DNA of 61,700 nt from Thermoplasmatota archaeon. GTDB lineage: Archaea > Thermoplasmatota > Thermoplasmata > Halarchaeoplasmatales > Halarchaeoplasmataceae. This document shows, in pieces, positions 55,487 through 61,700 of this stretch (position 1 is its first letter; each line of letters opens with the position of its first letter). Location: assembly GCA_018334755.1 (NCBI GenBank), contig JAGXLI010000002.1, forward strand, positions 1 to 61,700, written 5' to 3'. The translations under genes were made by a program, and so were the position numbers. The notes beneath the pieces are model-generated. The model did no database searches. It saw nothing but the letters and a program-made list of their open reading frames with translations, and was not told where the DNA came from.

Positions 55487-56302
55487 ATGGTTAGGAAACC
55501 GGCAGTGGCTGGACAGTTTTATCCAGGAACTGAAAAAGATCTTAAAGAGAAGATAGAAGATTGTTTTACCCACGAACTGGGTCCCGGTTCGATCCCTCAA
55601 GAAGTAGGCGATAAGAGAGATATCAAAGGTCTGGTCTCTCCTCATGCAGGCTACGTTTATTCGGGACCTGTGGCGGCTCATTCTTACAAAGCTCTGGTCG
55701 AGGATGGTATACCGGAAACGGTCATGATCCTAGGGCCCAACCACCACGGTATGGGCGCCGGTATAGCTGTTGGCGATGAAAACTACCAAACTCCTTTAGG
55801 AACTGCGGAGATAGACCAAGGGATGGTAAATTCCTTGGCAGACGACCTGATCCAGTTAGACAATGTAGCGCACCAGAGGGAACACTCCCTAGAAGTCCAG
55901 ATACCTTTCCTCCAGTACTTTTCAGATTCTTTCAAGATCGTACCCATATGTTACAACAAGCAGGATTTTAACACCGCCGAAAAGGTTGGAAAAAAGATCA
56001 GAGAGGTCACGGAAGGAAAAGATACCGCTATAATCGCCTCAACGGATTTCTCCCATTACGTTCTGAAGGATACTGCAGAAAAGAAGGATAAAAAGGCTAT
56101 AGACCGCATCCTAGCCAACGATCCGAAAGTTCTCTTCGATAGAGTACAGAAAGAGAACATTTCGATGTGCGGTTACGCCCCTGTAGTATCGATGATGATC
56201 GGCTCTAGAGGTACGGAAGGAAAACTTTTGAAGTACGCCACCAGCGGCGACGTTGTCAACCAAAAAGAAGTCGTGGGATACGGAGCGATCTCTTTCAAGT
56301 AG
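55487..56302 (+). CDS. MEMO1-family protein
   Basis: The protein has 271 residues. RKPAVAGQFYPGTEKDL at the start, SPHAGYVYSGPVAAHSY, ILGPNHHGMG, HSLEVQIPFLQY and STDFSHYV are the diagnostic MEMO blocks, with the histidines that form the metal-like site of the LigB/dioxygenase fold. Its role in archaea is not settled; it often accompanies AMMECR1 and a radical SAM enzyme. Here a radical SAM gene is convergent with it (34-base gap) but no AMMECR1 is seen. GATAATATAG, 26 bases before the ATG, supports a leaderless start. Confidence 0.94.
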   Translation: MVRKPAVAGQFYPGTEKDLKEKIEDCFTHELGPGSIPQEVGDKRDIKGLVSPHAGYVYSGPVAAHSYKALVEDGIPETVMILGPNHHGMGAGIAVGDENYQTPLGTAEIDQGMVNSLADDLIQLDNVAHQREHSLEVQIPFLQYFSDSFKIVPICYNKQDFNTAEKVGKKIREVTEGKDTAIIASTDFSHYVLKDTAEKKDKKAIDRILANDPKVLFDRVQKENISMCGYAPVVSMMIGSRGTEGKLLKYATSGDVVNQKEVVGYGAISFK

Positions 56303-56336
56303 GACAACAGCGATTTCACTTTGATGTCTGAGTGGG

Positions 56337-57338
56337 TCAGGTCCTGCTGGTAGGTCTATATCTCTTGATGGAACACGAAGCATATTCTGAACAGTTCCCA
56401 CAATCTCTTGGATGTGTTACGCAACCATTCTTCTTAGCGATCATCCCTCCAAGCTTAGCGCCTTTTTTCTCATACTTTTCCAACATTTTCTTCGGTATTT
56501 TTCCTGATATCCCGGTTCTTCCAGACCAACTCACATCTTTCAGGCCGGCTTTTTTTGCCGTCTTTACAGCCCGTTCCATCATCGCGCGGGTCGCGCCTTT
56601 ATGCTCTTCCAGGACAAAATTGGGTCTGAAAGCCAAAAAGTTCAGCGGAAGGTCTTCATCTATCTCGACTAGAAACTTAGCTAACGGTTCAACGTCTTTT
56701 TCATTTATCTTCGGTATTAGCAGGAACCTGAACTCCCATAATTTTTCCTTCGCATTTTTTGCAACGTACCGGGCATTCCTCAGAACTGGTTGAACGGGTG
56801 CTCCGGTCAAAGCCCTGTGGACTTCGTCACGATAGGCCTTGATGTCAAAAGTGATGGACGTGGTGAATCCTAGAACTCTTCTGAGGGAAGTTTCAGTCAA
56901 ATAGCCGTTCGTATCATAATTAACTTTTATGTCTGTATCCAACTTTCTAGCTTCCTCCACCACTTTCTCTATGTACGGTAAACTCGGGATGGGAGAGCCG
57001 CCGCTGAAAAATATCCTATCCGCACCTATAGCTTTTCCTCTTTTGGACTTTATTTTGTTCACTGCTTCCTCCGCCAAAACTTTCGGGTCAACGTAGCCTC
57101 TTATACTTGGATCCTGCTCGGGATGATGAGCGATAGTCCAGTTCTGACAGTTGAGGCACCTGTAGTTACAACCTGCCATGAATACGGTATAGCTCTGCGG
57201 AGGTGCCGGATGTAATGTTGTAGAAGCAACTTTAGGCCTTCCGAGCATGCAGACGCCCTTCTCGCCCTCCAATCTGTTCACTCCACATCTCCACTCACAG
57301 AGTTCGCAATCCTCCAGCTCCTGCAGGTATCCGTTCAT
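56337..57338 (-). CDS. radical SAM enzyme, PflX/PflA-like (COG1313 or AmmeMemoRadiSam type)
   Basis: The protein has 333 residues. The AdoMet-cluster motif is AGCNYRCLNCQNW (CxxxCxxC). An N-terminal extra cysteine set (CELCEWRCGVNRLEG, then GVC) is the one seen in pyruvate-formate-lyase-activase-like proteins. A further cysteine cluster occurs near the C-terminus (CVTHPRDCGNCSEYASC). It lies beside MEMO, which fits the AmmeMemoRadiSam grouping, but the order is convergent. It starts 2 bases after the aldehyde dehydrogenase gene, so those two are co-transcribed. Substrate unknown. Confidence 0.88.
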   Translation of the reverse strand: MNGYLQELEDCELCEWRCGVNRLEGEKGVCMLGRPKVASTTLHPAPPQSYTVFMAGCNYRCLNCQNWTIAHHPEQDPSIRGYVDPKVLAEEAVNKIKSKRGKAIGADRIFFSGGSPIPSLPYIEKVVEEARKLDTDIKVNYDTNGYLTETSLRRVLGFTTSITFDIKAYRDEVHRALTGAPVQPVLRNARYVAKNAKEKLWEFRFLLIPKINEKDVEPLAKFLVEIDEDLPLNFLAFRPNFVLEEHKGATRAMMERAVKTAKKAGLKDVSWSGRTGISGKIPKKMLEKYEKKGAKLGGMIAKKNGCVTHPRDCGNCSEYASCSIKRYRPTSRT

Positions 57339-57340
57339 GT

Positions 57341-58801
57341 TCAGTAATTGAGATAGACCGTTTTACTTATCGTGTAAAAGTCCAAGCCGGCGTCTCCCTG
57401 TTCTCTCCAGGTCTCGCTGGAAGAATCCTTGAAGCCGCCGAAAGGCACGTGAAGTTCCAGACCAGTCGTCTTCTCGTTAACTTTTGCCACGCCGGACTCT
57501 ATATCCTCGATAAAGCGGTGAGCTTTGGAGAGGTCTTCCGTGACTATACTGGCCGAGAGACCATAATCGATATAATTAGCGACCTGAACCGCTTCTTCAT
57601 AATCATTCACCTTTATTATAGATAGGACGGGCCCGAATATCTCTTCCTGGGCTATCTTCATCTCCGGTCTTACGTCTTTAAAGACCGTCGGTTCGACGTA
57701 ATGACCGTCTGAGTACTCTCCACCTTTCAATTTGTTACCCCCGCAGACCAGTTTAGCGCCTTCTTTTTTACCCGATTCGATGTGATTTAACGTGCCTTCT
57801 AATTGGCCCTCGCTGACCTGTGGACCCATGTTTGTGTCCTTCACTCCGGGTCCCACTTCGATCGATCTAGCCTTTTCTTTCATCTTCTCTACGAACTTAT
57901 CATATATATCTTTATGAACGAGCGCGCGTGAGGTTGCAGTACAGGCCTGTCCCGTGACGCCGAAAGCGCCGTTCGAGATCATGTTCACAGCTTTTTCTAT
58001 TTCCGCGTCTTCCATAACGAGCGTGGGATTCTTACCGCCCATCTCTGTCTGTACTCTCTTACCATCCTCAGAAGCTTTTTGATAGACGGATTGACCCACT
58101 TCTCTGCTGCCGGTGAACGAGACCGCGTCGATTTCTTTATGAGTCACGACAGCCTCACCAACTTCCGAGCCGGAACCGGTCACAAAGTTCACGACTCCAT
58201 CTGGAATACCGGCTTTTTCCAAACATTCGATTATCTTCTTGCAGGAATGCGGAGCCAAAGAGGCCGGTTTGATAATAGCGGAATTGCCCGCTGCCAAGGC
58301 CGGCGCCAGTTTCCAGGCGGGTATGGCGCTCGGATAGTTCCAGGGCGTGATAAGACCTACGACTCCAAGAGGCTCTTTAAGGGTGTAAATATCTCTGTCC
58401 TTTTTCGACGACGCTTTCATTTCGCCCTTCAGTTCCCTCGCCTTCTCCGCGTAATAATAAAAGATATCTATCGATCTTTGGACCTCGCCCCCGGCCTCGC
58501 TCAGCGTCTTTCCCTCTTCTATAGTCAAAATCTTTGTCAGTTCCTCCTTGCTCTCGGCCATCAATTCTCCCGTCTTTCTCAGTATCTTTCCGCATTCTGG
58601 CCCCGGCGTGTTTTTCCACTTAGATCGAGCTTCGACTGCCGCGTCTACCGCCCTGTCAACATCTCCTTGAGTAGAACTCTGAAAACGCCCTCTTATCTTC
58701 TCTACATCCGCTGGGTCCCTGACTTCAAATGTCTCTCCTCCTTCTGACTCAACCCACTCGCCGTCTATGAAATCAAGATGAACTTCCGATCTTTCAGACA
58801 T
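57341..58801 (-). CDS. NAD(P)-dependent aldehyde dehydrogenase, ketoglutarate-semialdehyde type
   Basis: The protein has 486 residues. [21 protein letters not shown] and [13 protein letters not shown] are the cofactor motifs, [10 protein letters not shown] holds the general-base Glu and [13 protein letters not shown] the catalytic Cys. The C-terminal block [18 protein letters not shown] with [10 protein letters not shown] and [11 protein letters not shown] is characteristic of 2,5-dioxovalerate (alpha-ketoglutarate semialdehyde) dehydrogenases as in Haloferax. That substrate arises from pentose or hydroxyproline breakdown, which may link it to the pdh operon in this window. It is followed after 2 bases by a radical SAM gene. 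Confidence 0.92.
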   Translation of the reverse strand: MSERSEVHLDFIDGEWVESEGGETFEVRDPADVEKIRGRFQSSTQGDVDRAVDAAVEARSKWKNTPGPECGKILRKTGELMAESKEELTKILTIEEGKTLSEAGGEVQRSIDIFYYYAEKARELKGEMKASSKKDRDIYTLKEPLGVVGLITPWNYPSAIPAWKLAPALAAGNSAIIKPASLAPHSCKKIIECLEKAGIPDGVVNFVTGSGSEVGEAVVTHKEIDAVSFTGSREVGQSVYQKASEDGKRVQTEMGGKNPTLVMEDAEIEKAVNMISNGAFGVTGQACTATSRALVHKDIYDKFVEKMKEKARSIEVGPGVKDTNMGPQVSEGQLEGTLNHIESGKKEGAKLVCGGNKLKGGEYSDGHYVEPTVFKDVRPEMKIAQEEIFGPVLSIIKVNDYEEAVQVANYIDYGLSASIVTEDLSKAHRFIEDIESGVAKVNEKTTGLELHVPFGGFKDSSSETWREQGDAGLDFYTISKTVYLNY

Positions 58802-58901
58802 GTTTATCCTGTCTAATGAAGAAATAGGTGAGATAAAATAGTTGAGGTTTTTCCTCCCGATCGACCGAAATATTATTACCGTTTTTTGCGGATTGTATAA
58901 C

Positions 58902-59660
58902 GTGAGCTATCAAAGAGAATTGAAACCCGGCTTTGAGTCGTTCGATCCCCTCGTACTGACCGAAAAGACAAGGAAGATCGTATGTAGCGATGATTCCAGA
59001 AAATATAAGGATTTCTACAAGGTCGGGGTCTACGGAGGGATAGCGACCGGCTACACCATAGGATGCAACCTGAGATGCTATTTCTGCTGGGTTGGGCCCG
59101 GAAGAGATCATCCGGAGGAGTACGGCGAACTTTATTCCAGCAGTGAAGTTGTAAAGAACCTTGAAGACGTGGCGGAAAAGAGCGGGATTTCTAAAGCTAG
59201 AATATCGGGAGGAGAACCCACTTTATGTAAGAAACATTTTTTGAAAGTGCTTGAAGAAATCGAAAGATCAAGTGTCATAGACACGTTCATCTTGGAGACC
59301 AACGGCGTACTGTTCGGCGATGACAGAGAGTATGTAAAAGAGATCTCAAAGTTCGAAACTTTATATGTCAGGGTCTCCCTGAAATCAGGTGAACCTGAAA
59401 AGTGGGAGGAGAATACCGGCGCATCTAAGAAATTCTTCGAACTTCCGTACAGAGCCCTGCATCACCTCTGGAAAGAAAACATTGACTTCCACGTGGCCGC
59501 CATGGCCGACCCGAGGAACACTTCAAAGAAAGAGATGGCCGGAGTTTACAGCAGAGTTGCTGAATTATCAGAGCCCTTAGCGGAGAACATCGAGTGGGAG
59601 ACCATAGATATGTATCCTAACACGAAAAAGCGTTTGAAAGCCCTAAGAAAAGAGCTGTGA
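58902..59660 (+). CDS. radical SAM protein of unknown role
   Basis: The product has 252 residues from GTG 58902, chosen because AAATATTATTA lies 25-30 bases upstream. The AdoMet-cluster motif is IGCNLRCYFCWVGPG (CxxxCxxC followed by W). ARISGGEPTLCKKHFL is the GGE motif, and TNGVLFG and VRVSLKSGEPEKW are further core elements. The N-terminal part with FYKVGVYGGIATG is typical of an uncharacterised archaeal group. No extra cluster is clear. It is divergent from the aldehyde dehydrogenase. The target is unknown. Confidence 0.88.
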   Translation: MSYQRELKPGFESFDPLVLTEKTRKIVCSDDSRKYKDFYKVGVYGGIATGYTIGCNLRCYFCWVGPGRDHPEEYGELYSSSEVVKNLEDVAEKSGISKARISGGEPTLCKKHFLKVLEEIERSSVIDTFILETNGVLFGDDREYVKEISKFETLYVRVSLKSGEPEKWEENTGASKKFFELPYRALHHLWKENIDFHVAAMADPRNTSKKEMAGVYSRVAELSEPLAENIEWETIDMYPNTKKRLKALRKEL

Positions 59661-59678
59661 ACCGTCGATTGATAAAGT

Positions 59679-60197
59679 CTATAGAAAAAAATCTTCCCAC
59701 ATCTGGATGAAGCCCTGGACCATATCTTCAGGAGGTTCATATTCCATCAGGATCTGAGAGACCTTTTCCGGCTCTGAAAGCCAGTAAAGGCCTTCTCTCT
59801 TTTCCAATATATCTTTTTTGACCATCTGCTTGAGATGATAGGAAAGAGTGGACGGAGGTAGGTCCAACTCCTCGCTCATCTCTTTGTGGCCTGCACCGTT
59901 TCCCTGATTTAATAGATATACGGTCACTTTCAAAGGTTTTTCTTTTCTCAAGACAGACAAAATCTCCTGGTCTTCATCCTTGACCAGTTTCTCTTTCTTC
60001 GGATAGTACCTGTTATACCCCTCCTTTTTCTTTTCCTCGACCAGGTCATGTCTTTTCAACCTTTCGAGGTGAAATTTTACCGCGTTCAGGCTCATTTCAC
60101 TCCGCCTGTCTATCTCCCTCATGTGTAGACCGGGATACTCTTTGATAATCCGGTACAATCTTCTTCTCTTCTCTATGGAGCTTTCTGAGCCTGACAT
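59679..60197 (-). CDS. tandem winged-helix transcription regulator
   Basis: The protein has 172 residues with two winged-helix domains: residues about 10-68 (LHMREIDRRSEMSLNAVKFH then RLKRHDLVEEKKKEGY) and about 85-150 (HKEMSEELDLPPSTLSYHLK, QMVKKDILEKREGLYWL). No ligand domain is present. A 92-residue three-helix membrane protein is encoded 4 bases upstream in the same operon. Such pairs of a double winged-helix regulator and a small membrane protein occur in several euryarchaeal genomes, which suggests a membrane-linked regulator. Its target genes are unknown. Confidence 0.87.
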   Translation of the reverse strand: MSGSESSIEKRRRLYRIIKEYPGLHMREIDRRSEMSLNAVKFHLERLKRHDLVEEKKKEGYNRYYPKKEKLVKDEDQEILSVLRKEKPLKVTVYLLNQGNGAGHKEMSEELDLPPSTLSYHLKQMVKKDILEKREGLYWLSEPEKVSQILMEYEPPEDMVQGFIQMWEDFFL

Positions 60198-60201
60198 CTA
60201 T

Positions 60202-60480
60202 TTACCTCTTGAAGGCCGATATATAGAAGGTTATCAGTATGATCGTGTCCATTATCAAAACCGGAGCCCAGAAAACCCTCCAATTGGCTGAAGTGAACAG
60301 ACGATAACTCAACCAAAGGCCTTTAAGAAAAAACAAGAAAAAGGCGAAGGTGATAAAGGCCATACTTTTCTCCTTACTGCGTCTATAAGCCAGGATACCA
60401 AGGAGTGTGAGAGCAAAGGCCAGAACGGTCAGTAGAGCGGATGCTACATTATATACCATGTCGATGGTTATTAGATTCAT
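60202..60480 (-). CDS. small three-helix membrane protein next to regulator
   Basis: This 92-residue protein has three hydrophobic segments (VASALLTVLAFALTLLGILAY, MAFITFAFFLFFLKGLWLSY, APVLIMDTIILITFYISAF), with basic residues between the first two. No catalytic motif is visible. The regulator gene follows after 4 bases. TTTTTATTTATC and AGAGGT precede the ATG. It may hold or gate the regulator at the membrane (inference). It resembles small haloarchaeal DUF7521-like proteins in size and context. Confidence 0.78.
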   Translation of the reverse strand: MNLITIDMVYNVASALLTVLAFALTLLGILAYRRSKEKSMAFITFAFFLFFLKGLWLSYRLFTSANWRVFWAPVLIMDTIILITFYISAFKR

Positions 60481-60515
60481 GTTAACCTCTTAGATAAATA
60501 AAAAGGAAATTGTTA

Positions 60516-61700
60516 TTAATTGTTCTGTTTCTTCTGTTTGCCTTTTTTGATCTTTTTCATCAACTTTTGATAGACCCCTTTAGGTTCCTTTTTCCCAGAC
60601 CGTCCCTTGTAGAGAACACTCAGTGCGATGAATCCAGTAGATATCAGGACCGTAGGAACGTAGAACATCCAATCACCTACAACATCATTGATCGAGTCTA
60701 GACCCTGCTCGATGGTGATAAGGTGTGTAGAGAAATGAGGCACCATGATCAGTAGCTGGAGATTATCCTGTCCCCTCAGAAGCATATATTCTGAACCGTC
60801 CGAGGTATCCAAAAGATCATGGTAATCTTCCGCTAGTGAGAGGTCTTTATCGTCCAATTTCACATCCAATTCGTCCGTGGAGGAGACATCTACCATGTTG
60901 GATGATATATCGGCGATAACTATCTTACCTTGATCTCCTAGTTTTTTAGAGGAGACCATTATCCTCACTCTGTCGTTATCCTCCACTCGACTCATCAGGT
61001 TCATCCTGGTGTAAGATACAGAAGCCTGCTTGTAACCGTTTCCACTTTTTTCTATACTGACTTCGCCTCCGATCTCACCTTCAGCTATGCCTTTACTGAT
61101 CATCTCAGAGGCGCTTCTTCCTTCTGCACCTCCAGTTCCTTCACCACCTATCTCTTTCTTTCCCTCGATCATCCTGAAGACCAGCATCGCGTCGCCATCT
61201 CCTTTTGCCGAGTAATTCAGGTATCGGCCGTCTTTTTGGAGTCCGAGCGAGGTCTCCTCTTCCTCGTCTTCCTCGCCTTCGGTCCTTGAGATGAGCTGTG
61301 CCTTGAAATCGCTGTATGTGAGATTCACGATCGACTGTTTTTCTTGAGTCATTTCCGTCTCCGAAACTTCAAGATCGCCCAGCTCGAAGCTGATATTTTT
61401 GGTCCCTTCTTCCAACTCTAGGTCTATCTTGAAGAGTGAATTCGCCATGTCATAGAAAACAAGTTCTACGTCATCTCCTTCTTCATCACCTTCGATCTCG
61501 ATTTCATGATCATCCACGTCCATCTCGTCGATTGAGAAATTTCCGATGGTTATCTTTTCGAAATTCCGTACGGTCTCGTTAACGCCGGTATAAGTATGGT
61601 TGTTTATCTCGCTGTTTTCGACTTCAAAAGAGACGAACCTTCCCTGCGTCCCGTTTTCGAATCTGCCGATCCGCTCGTCTTCATCATCTTCGTCATCATC
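60516..61700 (-). CDS. extracytoplasmic protein with C-terminal membrane helix, 5' end outside window
   Basis: The frame is open to the window edge; an internal ATG at 61523 is not the start because coding-like, acidic sequence (DDDEDDEDERIGRF, ENSEINNHTYTGVNE) continues upstream. The visible 394 residues are beta-rich and Gly/Ser/Asp-rich, with several N-x-S/T sites and no cysteine. A membrane helix (FYVPTVLISTGFIALSVLY) and a basic tail (KKIKKGKQKKQ) close it. It looks like a surface protein anchored at its C-terminus. No family is recognised. The gene ends 35 bases before the start of the membrane-protein/regulator pair. Confidence 0.75.
   Translation of the reverse strand, partial: DDDEDDEDERIGRFENGTQGRFVSFEVENSEINNHTYTGVNETVRNFEKITIGNFSIDEMDVDDHEIEIEGDEEGDDVELVFYDMANSLFKIDLELEEGTKNISFELGDLEVSETEMTQEKQSIVNLTYSDFKAQLISRTEGEEDEEEETSLGLQKDGRYLNYSAKGDGDAMLVFRMIEGKKEIGGEGTGGAEGRSASEMISKGIAEGEIGGEVSIEKSGNGYKQASVSYTRMNLMSRVEDNDRVRIMVSSKKLGDQGKIVIADISSNMVDVSSTDELDVKLDDKDLSLAEDYHDLLDTSDGSEYMLLRGQDNLQLLIMVPHFSTHLITIEQGLDSINDVVGDWMFYVPTVLISTGFIALSVLYKGRSGKKEPKGVYQKLMKKIKKGKQKKQNN

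Overview
The window looks like an archaeal chromosome segment, most likely Euryarchaeota in the broad sense and probably Thermoplasmatota. Evidence for this includes a Hef-type helicase-nuclease, archaeal Ogg2 glycosylase, DacZ-type diadenylate cyclase, RtcA and RtcB, MEMO-family protein, stand-alone PurS, a Pyrococcus-type dye-linked proline dehydrogenase operon and a bacterial-type gyrBA operon. Many genes have a TATA-like box 25-32 bases before the start codon (leaderless transcripts), while operon-internal genes carry GGAGG/GGTGA ribosome sites. Proteins are rich in Glu and Lys. The exact lineage is an inference.

Layout. 1-1.4 kb: ABC-2 exporter (permease cut by the window edge). 1.5-5.9 kb: redox and damage cluster around a divergent promoter: ArsR regulator plus thioredoxin one way, AhpD-like, GAF, YyaL/DUF255 and Ogg2 the other way. 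5.9-8.3 kb: VOC-nitroreductase fusion, GNAT, UspA. 8.4-8.7 kb: tRNA-Arg(TCT) with a broken copy of its 5' end. 8.7-13.1 kb: gyrB-gyrA. 13.3-17.2 kb: secreted beta-helix/Ig protein and a zinc-ribbon membrane protein. 17.3-21.3 kb: pdhA-F-X-B-like amine/proline dehydrogenase complex and a LysE transporter. 21.3-24.8 kb: degenerate PrsW-like protein, purS, purL. 24.8-28.5 kb: HerA/DUF87 ATPase, pilin-like protein, DacZ, RNase Z. 28.6-33.4 kb: zinc-ribbon protein, Hef, RtcB, a small ribosyltransferase-like protein.

33.5-52 kb is the most distinctive part: a dipeptide/oligopeptide ABC transporter (two ATPases, two permeases), a 1445-residue binding protein, a PQQ-type propeller and a 1869-residue membrane-anchored subtilisin. 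The binding protein appears to be a circularly permuted family-5 solute-binding protein followed by Ig-like and InlB-type repeats. One permease carries about 470 extra extracytoplasmic residues with similar Ig-like modules. Together they suggest a cell-surface machine for protein digestion and peptide capture.

52-61.7 kb: lipoprotein-like secreted protein; an rtcA - riboflavin-pathway reductase - Mut7-C operon; MEMO; two radical SAM enzymes; a ketoglutarate-semialdehyde-type dehydrogenase; a tandem winged-helix regulator with a small membrane protein; and a membrane-anchored protein cut by the window end. Three genes appear to lack an ATG, GTG or TTG start at the position where family conservation or promoter position puts it. 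This is either unusual initiation or assembly error.
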